Assembly: GCA_017475045.1 (NCBI GenBank)
Contig: JAFVGH010000068.1
Location: 62,001 to 126,000 of the forward strand
DNA from: Fibrobacter sp.
GTDB lineage: Bacteria > Fibrobacterota > Fibrobacteria > Fibrobacterales > Fibrobacteraceae
Direction of reading: 5' to 3'
DNA length: 64,000 nt
Shown: positions 1-9,470 of the stretch, in pieces
Layout: every line of letters starts with the position of its first letter
Position numbering within the stretch: the stretch's first letter is position 1
Notes under the pieces: generated by a model
What the model was told of the DNA's origin: nothing
The model's input: the letters and a program-made list of their open reading frames with translations, nothing else
Databases searched by the model: none
Translations under genes and position numbers: made by a program

Positions 1-83
1 TCAGTGTCTTAGAGAAACTGGGTGCTTCTCCAGAAATGATTGCCGAGGCGAAGGCGATGCTTGCAGCGCTTGCGAACAAATAA
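1..83 (+). CDS. C-terminal end of an Rpn/PD-(D/E)XK nuclease-like protein (partial)
   Basis: Only the last 26 codons (3-83) lie in the window, reading SVLEKLGASPEMIAEAKAML and ending LAALANK. The tail closely resembles the end of the decayed gene that stops at 1258 (LQGMDLSPEQISEFKAKLAA). Both are the helical tail seen after the nuclease fold in Rpn-family proteins, often annotated PD-(D/E)XK nuclease family transposase. The catalytic part lies to the left, so activity cannot be judged. The same hairpin repeat and terminator follow both copies, which points to a tandem duplication of the whole unit. Confidence 0.6.
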   Translation, partial: SVLEKLGASPEMIAEAKAMLAALANK

Positions 84-94
84 CCACCATCGAC

Positions 95-114
95 ATCCTC
101 GCGGAGGCGAGGAT
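95..114. repeat. Intergenic hairpin repeat, ATCCTCGC-GGAG-GCGAGGAT
   Basis: Perfect 8-bp stem with a 4-base loop, just after the stop codon at 83. Related hairpins sit at 1275-1294, 35037-35056 and 35367-35387, with compensating changes in the stem (C-G, T-G or C-G pairs). This pattern of a GTCATCC...GGAT hairpin is a widespread bacterial intergenic repeat type. Confidence 0.65.
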
Positions 115-137
115 CCGCTGGAATCAATTTAACGGCA

Positions 138-167
138 AAAGCCCCGGACGGTGTGTCCTGGGGCTTT
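138..167 (+). terminator. Rho-independent terminator after the partial Rpn-like gene
   Basis: Nested stem AAAGCCCC-GGAC, loop GGTGT, then GTCC-T-GGGGCTTT, followed by a T-rich tract (GGTTGTTTT). An almost identical copy lies at 1322-1351 after the second, broken Rpn-like gene. Confidence 0.75.
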
Positions 168-296
168 GGTTGTTTTCACAATGTAAAATCCGCACTGTAA
201 ACAAAATTTTCGGGCAAGTTTCCCCTCAAAAAAACGTCTTATACAATGTAGGGCCTTTCCACCCTGCCGTTTAACGGGACGCACCCGATCATAGAT

Positions 297-1258
297 ATGG
301 ATAATACAAACAACGAAATCAGCCCCGAGTTCACCATCGCTACCTCGCAGGAATTCTGGGTGCAGAGGACCTATGAAGAAATCAAAAAGCGGACCTACAT
401 CGACCCGCTCTACGACACCGGATAACTTCTGTCACCGTCAAGAATACCGAGGTGAACATCATCTTCCCGCAGGTAAAATCCTTTAGGCTCGATATCCGTG
501 CCACCACTTCCAACGGGCTAAGCGTGAACATCGAGATGCAAAAGGCAAAGCACAGTCGATTCATCGACCGCATTCTGCTGCAGCACAGCGCATTCTTGCT
601 CCAGAGCAAGTACGAGTGGGATCACGAGTTTTTCAAGGACCCGCAAAAGGACCTTACCGACGAAGAACGGGCACGTCGCGAAGAACGCCGCTACGAAATC
701 CCTCCCACCTATGCTATCTGGATTTGCGATTTTGCAGTAGAACAGCAGGACAGCTATCGCGGCACTTGGGCAATTCGTAACGAGAAGGGGTTGACATTGA
801 CAAGTAAGGCGAGCATGTGGCCATGCTTGCATGGACTTTTGCGAGCCGCTTAGTCAAGGGCCTTGCCAATCACGGACAAGGTGAAGTATATTTTGTATGA
901 CCTGACACGGTTCAACAAGACGCTCGATTCCGTCCGGACCACCGAAGACCGCTGGCTGTACCTGCTCAAACATGCGGGCAAGGCCGATGACCTTCCGGAT
1001 TTTGGCGATGACGTGATTTCGCAGGCGATCAAGCGCATCTTGGTAGAAAACGCGTCGGACATGCTTATCAAGGAACAGGCACGAGATATGGTTTTCACGG
1101 AAGAAGAGCTGGACCACTTGGCTGCGATGAAGGTGCGGATCCGCAAGGAAGGTGAATCCAAGGGGCACAGCGATGCCATCGCCGTGCTGCAGGGCATGGA
1201 CTTGTCGCCCGAACAGATTTCCGAATTCAAGGCAAAATTGGCTGCATTGAGTAAATAA
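297..1258 (+). pseudogene. Decayed Rpn-family recombination-promoting nuclease/transposase-like gene
   Basis: Three pieces in different frames make up one Rpn-like gene. ATG at 297 opens MDNTNNEISPEFTIATSQEF... and runs YIDPLYDTG to a stop at 423-425. The middle piece (about 432-810) reads VKSFRLDIRATT, NGLSVNIEMQKAKHSRFIDR and PPTYAIWICDFAVE, which are family hallmarks, the IEMQ segment belonging to the PD-(D/E)XK core. The last piece (863-1258) reads ITDKVKYILYDLTRFNK and ends with the helical tail. The stretch normally between DTGFK and the VEMQ region is largely missing, and about 65 unrelated-looking bases interrupt the join near 803-865. An intact nuclease cannot be made. Rpn proteins are known for DNA cleavage and promoting recombination; this copy is probably dead. 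Confidence 0.75.
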
Positions 1259-1274
1259 ATCCCCCCCCATCGTC

Positions 1275-1294
1275 ATCCTCGCGCAGGCGGGGAT
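1275..1294. repeat. Intergenic hairpin repeat, second copy
   Basis: ATCCTCGC-GCAG-GCGGGGAT, preceded by CGTC and followed by CCGCTAG. It matches the copy at 95-114 with a T-G wobble in the stem, and sits at the same place relative to its gene. Confidence 0.65.
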
Positions 1295-1321
1295 CCGCTA
1301 GTGGCCCTCCCTTATCAGCAA

Positions 1322-1351
1322 AAGCCCCGGACGGTGTGTCCTGGGGCTTTG
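1322..1351 (+). terminator. Rho-independent terminator, duplicate of the one at 138-167
   Basis: Same AAAGCCCC-GGAC / GTCC-T-GGGGCTTT stem and same GGTGT loop as at 138-167, followed by GATTGTTTA. Confidence 0.7.
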
Positions 1352-1373
1352 ATTGTTTAAGGGTAAAGGGAAG

Positions 1374-1394
1374 GCTCCCCGATGAAGGGGAACC
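1374..1394 (-). terminator. Weak hairpin after the giant pilin gene
   Basis: On the minus strand, GGTTCCC, a 7-base loop and GGGAGCC form a 7-bp stem with one G-T pair, followed by TTCCCTTT. It lies about 35 bases past the stop of the gene ending at 1428. The U-tract is poor, so this is only a possible terminator. Confidence 0.3.
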
Positions 1395-1427
1395 GGTGTT
1401 ATCAATAGATTAACTCACTTATTTTTA

Positions 1428-4400
1428 TCACCACCCAATAGCACAACAAATCTTAGAAACATCCCCAGTGACATGGAGAATGTCGTTAACAGCAGGAGGC
1501 GGTTCAATGCTGTTGTTAGATGTATTATCGCCACCACTTACTGGAGTTCCATCATTCACTTGAACAGAACAACCACCGCCTCCATAAGGACAATTAAACT
1601 TAATAGATTTACATGATCCAACCGCTGTAACCTTATAATCCTTTCCATCTGCAAGAGACTCATGTGTGAGCTCATTTTTATTACAATCCTTTGTTAGTGA
1701 CAAATTCGTAGGTGGATCCGGAGCCGAATATGTCACGGAGAACGCGCAAGGAGTTTCAGCAGAACCCGCAGAATTCCTTAACGCAAGTGTATAATTATAC
1801 GTTCCCGGTTCACTTTCCCCAATAAACGTTATATCACCACCATAGTAGGTATCTGATCTGTCATTTGTCCCTGATGCAGAAATCGTATAAATACATCCTC
1901 CAGGCACGGAACAATTAGTAACAGACGGGGACACCTTTATTACTTTGCCCGTTTTGGCAGTAGAAGGAGCGGAACAGGAAGGTACCGTCGGCTTACTAAC
2001 CGGTTCACAAGGATTTGCATTCGCTCCAGAAACCGTGGCTTTTCGCCAATTATTACTAGGATTTGTATTAGTAGGGAGAGGAATTTTCATGTAATAACCG
2101 CCATCAATTTTTTCAATGCCACTATATGTAGAAGCACATCCATTGGCGTCCCCACAATAACTTCCCGCATCTTCGCCATTAATAAGAACATTTCCGTTGC
2201 TATTGACATTTACGGTCGTAATCTCGGTTCCATATACACATATCACAGAACTATTCGTTCCCTCAAGGCCCACATTTGTTCCTGTAACAAGGGAATTGCA
2301 AGCCTCAGTACCGCACGTACAACCACATTTTGCCCCTGCAGCCGCAAACGTCGCACTACACCTTTTTGTTGTTGTCCCCGAGGAATTCCTCAAACTGACA
2401 ACATATATTGCCGTATCACCGACTGTAGTCGTGTGGCTATTCGTAAAGGATGGTAAAGCTCCTGTTGTATTTGTGTAACCAGTACTTTCTGTTCCAGAAG
2501 CGCCCCAACCTTCAATCTTGTAGTAACAGTAGCTACCACCTTCATCGCAGCCGGATACATTTTGTGGTATGATGGTGACATTGTTCGATTCACTAATTGT
2601 TGCCCTCAAATTTGTCGGGCAATCAAATGCAGGTTTCGCCTTTTTCACCTTCATTTTCCAATTACAGGTAAACGGACCGGCAGAGACCCCACTAACACTC
2701 AATGTAGTACTATATGAATACTCTTTGTCTCCCGTTCCACTCGGTGAAATTGTCACATCGCTATTGAATTTTGACGGATTGTTGTAACAATCGTTTTCCT
2801 TATTTGCATTGCTTCCTGAAATCGTGCATTCTGTATACGTACCATTGCCATAGTTATATGCCCATTCTGCCTTAAACGTGAATGAACCACCCTCTTCCAT
2901 TTCTATTTCTTGATTATTTGTAATGGCGGTACCATTGACTTTACACACTAGCGGGTTTTTCACCTTGTATTCTTTATTGCTGCAAAGTGTCGCTCCATCA
3001 GCGGTCAAACTATAAGTATAATCATCACTTACCGTAGCAGGAGCGTTTATAGCATCCATGTCCGGGCAGGCGTCACTAGAGCAGTCTTTGTTCCAAGAAC
3101 CCACGTTCGCTATAGAAACAGTTCGGCTAACAGTCTTTGTAAGATTTTCATCTCCATTCATCTGAATCCCCCATGTAGTCGATTTTAGGGGATATGTCGA
3201 GATATTTGGACACGTCGCCGTCAAGACATCGCTCAGCGATTGTACAGTTAAGGTTGCCGTACAGAATGTATTCCCACCATAAGTAATGGAATATGTGTAC
3301 GTATCCGCTGTAGTTGGGGCAGTCACACTATAGTGATTGACATTTCCACTATTGTAACGGTCAATCGTCACAGATTGGGTTCCACCACCACCACTGAGGG
3401 TTCCCGAAATCTGATTGTTAGAACGTTCGTCCCATTTACTACTTTCCCCAACACCAGTTATATCTAACGTTGTGCTGTTACCCGTATAAACCGTTGACGG
3501 ATTAAACTCGCACTCTCCTGTCACCACACCTTCTGTCGACTCCGCTACCGAGAACTCCTGTTCGCAGCTTGCAAACGGATATTCACTGTTGGTACTTTCC
3601 AAAACCAGTTTGTATGTCTTGTTCAGCGTCAACAGATGTTGATCATCGTTGTTATAGGCATTGACCGGTGACGTATTAGACACATCCCCGCTTACCTCAG
3701 AATTACTTTTCACAGTAGCAACAAGAGTTGTACCATCCATAAGCTTTATCGTGTACCCGCACTTGGGCTCTTGTGCCGTAGCCGTCGGGCACCCGGTAAT
3801 ACTGTAAGTCATTGCAGGCAGTCCTTGACCCGGTCCTATCGTTTGCTTATCAGGAGGAATACTACAAGACGTGGTTATCCTAGAAACTGTGGTTTTGGTC
3901 TCGCAAGGCGAGCCTTCGGCAGGTTTGGCAGGCGTGCTTCTATCTGTCAAAGTTAATGTAAACTTATAGTCCACAGATTCGTTATCCCCCGTTATATAGG
4001 TGTACGGGGTATGACTCAACAGGTTCTGGAATTCCCACGTTTGAACACTATTCCCGGTAAGGGTGCATTCACCGGCAACACAATTCTTTTGGTTGTCCAT
4101 GGTGGTCAAGTCGTTGTCAGCTCCACCGATGTTCACATTGGTTACGTCAAGAGTTCCCGCCACACTGCCATTGTTCACCGTGGCTGTAACAGTCCATTTG
4201 TCAGTAGCAGAATTGTAGGTTGCATTGCACGCTTTAAGGCTCAAGGCATACGGACACCTACTGTAAACTGAGGTAACGTTAATTCCCGAACCCGCATCGA
4301 ATTTTACATAGGCGCCAGCAACGTGTTCGGGGTCAAAACCGTCCACATTGGAAATATCGGCCACAGGAACGGAAATTTCATTTCCGTTACCAACGGACAC

Positions 4401-7400
4401 AGAAGCTGTGTAAGCCTGGCTATATATAGCCTCGCTGCCATAAATATAGCCATCAGTTAAATTTTTACTGAACAGGTAAACAGAAACTTCAGCCGCCTCT
4501 GCTCCGGTATTGTCCAGCTTCACTACCAGCTCCGCTTCTCGGAAGTTTGCCGCGTCGCCCGAAGTATTCTGGGCGAAATAGGTTCCCTCGGCACCATCTA
4601 TGGTCTTGGCAAAAGGCACATGCTCGGTACAAGGCGTAAAGGCCCCGACCCAGAACGGTCCACAATGGGCTGCAATCGCAGGCACCTCGCTGGTGGCCCA
4701 TGGAGCACTTTCGCCAGAGATGGTACACGTAGACCCACTTGCACCAGCCCGCGCCACATTAGTGCTACCAACGCCATGGGGCCCAACTAAATCATCTCCG
4801 GTGAATTTATAACCATCAGAAGGACAAATGTTGTACCCAGATGAACCTTGGGCGTATCCATTACAGCCCGCGTCACTTCCGTTGTAATAGAATTCTGGTT
4901 CACAAGTGTTTCCGTTTTCTCCAAACCACTTAGAGAAACCAACCCAAGGCGTTACAAATTGGTTTTTGGGAACGATGCCCCCAGCGTATTTCGCCTTGAA
5001 GGAACAGGTTATGGTGGGGTAAGAGTCCCAACATTGCGAAACGTAATCATCGCTTTTCCAACCGATACCGTAAAGCTTGAAATTCTGATCGGAGAGGCGG
5101 AAACCGACATACTCGTTACTCTGGCTTGCAAGATTCTGAATCCCATCAAAGTCATTCTGGCTCAAGTCAAAAGAGGTCATCTGGTATGCCGAACTGTATG
5201 CACTGGTATAGGCGTAAATATCGAGAACATCGTTTACTCCGAGAGCATCGTTCGCGTTGGCCTTGCGGATTGTCGCTGCCACCAGAATGATGTCGCCCTG
5301 GTTTACAGACGCGGTCCCAATCTGCTTCTCCTTGCAGGGAGAATCTCCGTTCAGGCAAAGCCTCGCCTTCAAGTCGCCATTCTTGTCGCTAAAGATGTTA
5401 AGCATCAGGTAACTGGAGCCATCTGACCTAGAACGGAGAATAAAGCCGGACTGTTTGACAGTAGACTTAGAAATGCCGCCGCTAGAAATGCCCTCCCTGG
5501 GGACCTGGAACTGCGCTTTCAGGGTTCCATAGGCGCCTGCTTGAGCCCGGCTCATGATTGTCACGGAAGGCTTTTCGCTTTCTTTCTTTATACGAGTGGA
5601 TTTGGCAACGAGAGAGATACGGCCATCGCCATTGAATTCGATGTCACTACTAGAACCACTCAGCAGTTTCCACTTGGAAGTAGTATGTGTGCCGGCGGCG
5701 TCTATGCAGTATTCCGCATCGCTGCCGCTAGCGCCACACAGTATAGCAGACCTGTTGGTATAATAGCCCTCATTGCTGCGGAACTCGTCAAAGAAACAGT
5801 GCTTGTCCGATTCTTCAAAGTGGGCATCGACAACATCGGCCCCTGTTATGGACATTACGTACGTATTGGTTGGGCTTGGAATTTTCGATGCCGGACAATC
5901 AGGACCGCTTTCGCACATCCAGTAATTGAAATTGCTCGGCGGGGTTAATTTAGTGGCATCAGTAGGATTGGGGAACGAAAGGGTCACCCGGTCACCATAA
6001 TAGACCTGAACCTGGCAATTCGCAGCATTCTTTGTCGCATCATTGAAATCGCTATACTTGCAATTGTTGGTGCTGACATCGCTATAGACACCCTCACTCT
6101 GGCGTTCAACGTGAATGTTGATGGGGCGACTGTCGCTAATACCACTATTTTCGCCCTTGTCCGTTACGTACCTAACAGCAAAAGTAAACGGTCTAGCCTT
6201 GAGAGAGGCATAAAGATCCACTTCGGAAATCTCGGCGGAAGGCGGGTCGTTGGCCTTGTTCGGCCCCGGTATGACCACCTCGCACCCGCTACTGAACGCT
6301 CCCTGAACTTCTTCCAGCTGTATCGAGCCCGTGTTCTTACAAGTCCAAGGACCATTGGCCTGACCTCCGCACATTTGACCATTGGCCGTGACCCATTGCG
6401 CACTTATATCGCAATCGGGGGCAGAAACCTTGGCGCACTTGGCCTTGTCGGCATCGGTTGTACCATCGCCATTAGCGGTACACCACTCTTCAAGAGACTT
6501 TCTGTTGACGGTTATGCTGTTGCCGACCATGATGGTTTCGATATAGGGCGCCCCTACATCACAGCCGTCTGCACTTAAAATCTGGAAAACAAGCTGATTT
6601 GTCGCGTTTTTATTTTTTACCGTAAAAATGTTATGAAGAGCCTGGTTTGAACTGATTTTAAAGAAACAGGGACTGCCAGCGTTGCACGCGCCATCCGTGG
6701 TACCAACAACCCCAACCTCCCACTGGTCAACATCGTAACTGGGGAAGTCAACCTTAACCGTGTATTGTTCCGCCACCCCTGTTGTTGTCGGAATGCGCAA
6801 CTGAACGTTGTAGGTAGGATCTGTCTTTTTCAGTTCTTTTTGGCCTTCGGCAAAAGAAACTCTGGCTACGCCATCATCGGCGCCAGTAACAACCACATAG
6901 AAGGGAATAGACGATTCAGTGCCATCAACAGATCCCGAGGCATAACAGGTGTAATTCCCCGACGCAAGTTTATGCTGTGCAGTGGGGACCAGCTTGCCAC
7001 TAGTAGGAATGGCCCCACCACAACTCACGGACAAGTTTTGCACAGTGGAACTGTTGTTCCGAGGATTCAGAGGAATTACGTTGTAGTACTGATCCAAGTT
7101 ACCTTGAGGATTGTTGCTCAGGTAGATTATTCTCGGGAGAACAATAAACGTCGGCGCTGCAGCTTGACCGTTTGCGACAAGGTTGTCGATGCTTTCGTTG
7201 CTAGCGTATTGGGTTTCTAGATTGATGGAAAGTTGTGGTGCAACCGCTATGTAGTAATCGTCTTGAGCACCACCAGCGGCAGCCCCCATTCCGCCCCCTG
7301 CAGCACTGGGGTTTGCCAGAAGCGTGTAGTCGGGGTTTTCTTCAATGAAGCCTGCGTCAGCCAAGGCCTGAAGGACAGTTCCATTATACTCAAGATTGAC

Positions 7401-9461
7401 GTTGCCATCTGCGACGGTTGCCTGAGAACCGTTCTGCATAATGACAGAACCGTTCACTTTCAAGTTTGATAACGTCGTCGCGGTAGTACCGCCTGCATAA
7501 ACGAAGTAATTATAAAACCATCCATCGCCACGCGGACCACCGGAAAACAGTTTCGATGCTCCTCCAGGGAGATAAAGTAATATGGAAGAAGCCGACGTTG
7601 TCGGGGGTATAAAGAAATCACTAGTACTCCGCCCTGTGAAGTAGAAAATGAATTTACCATTCAAGATCGGATTTCCATTTTTGGTAATGGTCTGGTCCAT
7701 GTTGCTTCCCGAACCGCCAGCAAAAGTGAGAACTAGGTAGTTATTATACAGATCATCGCTCTGGGACAATTTTTCATAACATTTTTGAACATCTTCCCAG
7801 AAAGACACTTCAAGCTTACTGTGGCCATCAATGATATAACCATTAGACGTGCTTACATTCTTATCAAAGTTTGCCAAATTGTCCGAACCAGAAAGATTAT
7901 AACATGCCTGGTTTGATTTATTTTGCAGCCACTGATCCTGGTTATTCGCCATATTCTTTAGAAGAATTGCCTGGGGTACGGTATTTGTACCATCGTCATT
8001 ATGCTTAATAAGATGGCCCAGACTGTTCATTCTGTCTATGTTGGACCAATAGTTGCCGCCAATATCTTTCCATATATTTCTCGTACGGTCCCAAACAGGG
8101 AGCGCTGTTGAAGTCTTGTTATGGTCGTCATCTACAAGAGAAAAACCAAGCAGCCTCTTCTGTTTACCCGATTCTGTATCGTTTCCGAGTTCCGTTTGCG
8201 TGGTGTATTGCATGTATATGCCATAATTCGGATCATAAGGGGTCCAATGACAATTAGTCCAAGTCCATCCATCCCAATCGCATTCTTTCTTTTGCTGTTT
8301 TAGAACAGAATAATAATTTGTCATATTATGACGATATATGTACCCACCAACGGACGATTTTCTATTGCCTCCGTCATCATTACAACCCGACCCACAATGG
8401 GCCTCGATTATGTCCGGAGCGTACAAATTCAGACCAACCTTAAAGCGTCCTGTTCCATTGCCTTCGAAATTATACGATCCGTTTTCCGTGAAAACAAGAT
8501 GTCCATTGACGCACAATGATGAAGTGTTCCCATATACAGTACACGTCACACCGTCTTTATCTACAGCCTCTTTGTTTCCATTACGATCCAATTGTCCATT
8601 TGCCGTTAAATTGCCTTCCGTGTATATACCGCAATCGTTCGCGATATTCCCGTGAACATATAGATCTCCTCCTATGTAGATAGAGCCTTGTCCACCAGAA
8701 CAACTAAATGTTCCCCCAACATAGGCCACATTGTTACCAGACCCAATACTGTTATTACCATTGAAACTGACATTTCCCCTGACATAAAGATCGGCTCCGG
8801 CCAAGCCCGAGGCTCCGCCAGCGGGACCTGCCAAGGTCACATTTCCGGTCACAATCATGTGCTCCGTCACCGTCGGCTGGTTACCGCTAAAATTACCATT
8901 TACAATTGCAGACTGGAATGTGGGGCTATTGGTCAAGTTTCCCAAATCTCCCTGGAACGCCTTGTTAAAGTTTATGGTAGTGGAAGTACTAGGTATTTTC
9001 ACCCTATACAAACCATCAACGTTCACTATGGCCACTTCGCGGTGGCTTGCTCCACCATCCCTTGCGATTCCTTCGGAAACAAGCTTTAGCTTATACGTAG
9101 ATTTTTCCGTACTCACACCTGTGAGCCATACATGGAAATTTTGCCCTGCACGCACCAAGGGAGCCAACCGATTGTCCAGACTTACCGCACTATTCCCGTT
9201 AGTCTTGTATTGATGAATCAATGCACCCACGTCGTTTGCATGGTAAGTCATCCAGCTGATTGCGCTTTCGACACCCGCCACAGAGCTCTGGTACGCCTCA
9301 CGTTCCAGCATACGGCTAGCACTGGAGTGCCCCTCGCTGGTAATCCACTTGTAGGTGGCGGTAGCGGCGATGGTTGCCACCAGCATAAAGAGGAGGACTG
9401 TAACGAGCGAAACACCCGCTTTTTTCATTACTCGTTTCTCATTTCTCATTCCAAATTTCAT
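1428..9461 (-). CDS. Giant PilX-like minor pilin with adhesin-like ectodomain (2,677 aa)
   Basis: The N-terminus (MKKAG followed by VSLVTVLLFMLVATIAATAT) is a class III prepilin signal with the hydrophobic helix at residues 17-36. Cleavage would follow Gly16, and position +5 is not Glu, as in PilX and GspK. PilX proteins are about 200 aa; this one is over ten times longer. Residues about 170-330 are short Gly/Asn repeats (LYVRGNVSF, IYIGGDLYVHGN) suggesting a beta-helix. About 1230-1470 looks like a concanavalin/LamG-type sandwich. About 1860-2677 holds at least five Cys-rich Ig-like units of 90-110 aa. The start at 9461 has AGGAGG five bases upstream; a second ATG at 9428 (MKKAG) is possible. 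It is last in a four-gene minor-pilin operon, nine bases after its neighbour. I infer a pilus-tip adhesin taking the place of PilX plus PilY1. Ligand unknown. Confidence 0.8.
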   Translation of the reverse strand: MKFGMRNEKRVMKKAGVSLVTVLLFMLVATIAATATYKWITSEGHSSASRMLEREAYQSSVAGVESAISWMTYHANDVGALIHQYKTNGNSAVSLDNRLAPLVRAGQNFHVWLTGVSTEKSTYKLKLVSEGIARDGGASHREVAIVNVDGLYRVKIPSTSTTINFNKAFQGDLGNLTNSPTFQSAIVNGNFSGNQPTVTEHMIVTGNVTLAGPAGGASGLAGADLYVRGNVSFNGNNSIGSGNNVAYVGGTFSCSGGQGSIYIGGDLYVHGNIANDCGIYTEGNLTANGQLDRNGNKEAVDKDGVTCTVYGNTSSLCVNGHLVFTENGSYNFEGNGTGRFKVGLNLYAPDIIEAHCGSGCNDDGGNRKSSVGGYIYRHNMTNYYSVLKQQKKECDWDGWTWTNCHWTPYDPNYGIYMQYTTQTELGNDTESGKQKRLLGFSLVDDDHNKTSTALPVWDRTRNIWKDIGGNYWSNIDRMNSLGHLIKHNDDGTNTVPQAILLKNMANNQDQWLQNKSNQACYNLSGSDNLANFDKNVSTSNGYIIDGHSKLEVSFWEDVQKCYEKLSQSDDLYNNYLVLTFAGGSGSNMDQTITKNGNPILNGKFIFYFTGRSTSDFFIPPTTSASSILLYLPGGASKLFSGGPRGDGWFYNYFVYAGGTTATTLSNLKVNGSVIMQNGSQATVADGNVNLEYNGTVLQALADAGFIEENPDYTLLANPSAAGGGMGAAAGGAQDDYYIAVAPQLSINLETQYASNESIDNLVANGQAAAPTFIVLPRIIYLSNNPQGNLDQYYNVIPLNPRNNSSTVQNLSVSCGGAIPTSGKLVPTAQHKLASGNYTCYASGSVDGTESSIPFYVVVTGADDGVARVSFAEGQKELKKTDPTYNVQLRIPTTTGVAEQYTVKVDFPSYDVDQWEVGVVGTTDGACNAGSPCFFKISSNQALHNIFTVKNKNATNQLVFQILSADGCDVGAPYIETIMVGNSITVNRKSLEEWCTANGDGTTDADKAKCAKVSAPDCDISAQWVTANGQMCGGQANGPWTCKNTGSIQLEEVQGAFSSGCEVVIPGPNKANDPPSAEISEVDLYASLKARPFTFAVRYVTDKGENSGISDSRPINIHVERQSEGVYSDVSTNNCKYSDFNDATKNAANCQVQVYYGDRVTLSFPNPTDATKLTPPSNFNYWMCESGPDCPASKIPSPTNTYVMSITGADVVDAHFEESDKHCFFDEFRSNEGYYTNRSAILCGASGSDAEYCIDAAGTHTTSKWKLLSGSSSDIEFNGDGRISLVAKSTRIKKESEKPSVTIMSRAQAGAYGTLKAQFQVPREGISSGGISKSTVKQSGFILRSRSDGSSYLMLNIFSDKNGDLKARLCLNGDSPCKEKQIGTASVNQGDIILVAATIRKANANDALGVNDVLDIYAYTSAYSSAYQMTSFDLSQNDFDGIQNLASQSNEYVGFRLSDQNFKLYGIGWKSDDYVSQCWDSYPTITCSFKAKYAGGIVPKNQFVTPWVGFSKWFGENGNTCEPEFYYNGSDAGCNGYAQGSSGYNICPSDGYKFTGDDLVGPHGVGSTNVARAGASGSTCTISGESAPWATSEVPAIAAHCGPFWVGAFTPCTEHVPFAKTIDGAEGTYFAQNTSGDAANFREAELVVKLDNTGAEAAEVSVYLFSKNLTDGYIYGSEAIYSQAYTASVSVGNGNEISVPVADISNVDGFDPEHVAGAYVKFDAGSGINVTSVYSRCPYALSLKACNATYNSATDKWTVTATVNNGSVAGTLDVTNVNIGGADNDLTTMDNQKNCVAGECTLTGNSVQTWEFQNLLSHTPYTYITGDNESVDYKFTLTLTDRSTPAKPAEGSPCETKTTVSRITTSCSIPPDKQTIGPGQGLPAMTYSITGCPTATAQEPKCGYTIKLMDGTTLVATVKSNSEVSGDVSNTSPVNAYNNDDQHLLTLNKTYKLVLESTNSEYPFASCEQEFSVAESTEGVVTGECEFNPSTVYTGNSTTLDITGVGESSKWDERSNNQISGTLSGGGGTQSVTIDRYNSGNVNHYSVTAPTTADTYTYSITYGGNTFCTATLTVQSLSDVLTATCPNISTYPLKSTTWGIQMNGDENLTKTVSRTVSIANVGSWNKDCSSDACPDMDAINAPATVSDDYTYSLTADGATLCSNKEYKVKNPLVCKVNGTAITNNQEIEMEEGGSFTFKAEWAYNYGNGTYTECTISGSNANKENDCYNNPSKFNSDVTISPSGTGDKEYSYSTTLSVSGVSAGPFTCNWKMKVKKAKPAFDCPTNLRATISESNNVTIIPQNVSGCDEGGSYCYYKIEGWGASGTESTGYTNTTGALPSFTNSHTTTVGDTAIYVVSLRNSSGTTTKRCSATFAAAGAKCGCTCGTEACNSLVTGTNVGLEGTNSSVICVYGTEITTVNVNSNGNVLINGEDAGSYCGDANGCASTYSGIEKIDGGYYMKIPLPTNTNPSNNWRKATVSGANANPCEPVSKPTVPSCSAPSTAKTGKVIKVSPSVTNCSVPGGCIYTISASGTNDRSDTYYGGDITFIGESEPGTYNYTLALRNSAGSAETPCAFSVTYSAPDPPTNLSLTKDCNKNELTHESLADGKDYKVTAVGSCKSIKFNCPYGGGGCSVQVNDGTPVSGGDNTSNNSIEPPPAVNDILHVTGDVSKICCAIGW

Positions 9462-9470
9462 ATTTCCCTC

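Noticed and set aside
854-1276. Minus-strand frames opposite the end of the broken Rpn gene
   Set aside because: Shadows of the Rpn tail codons.
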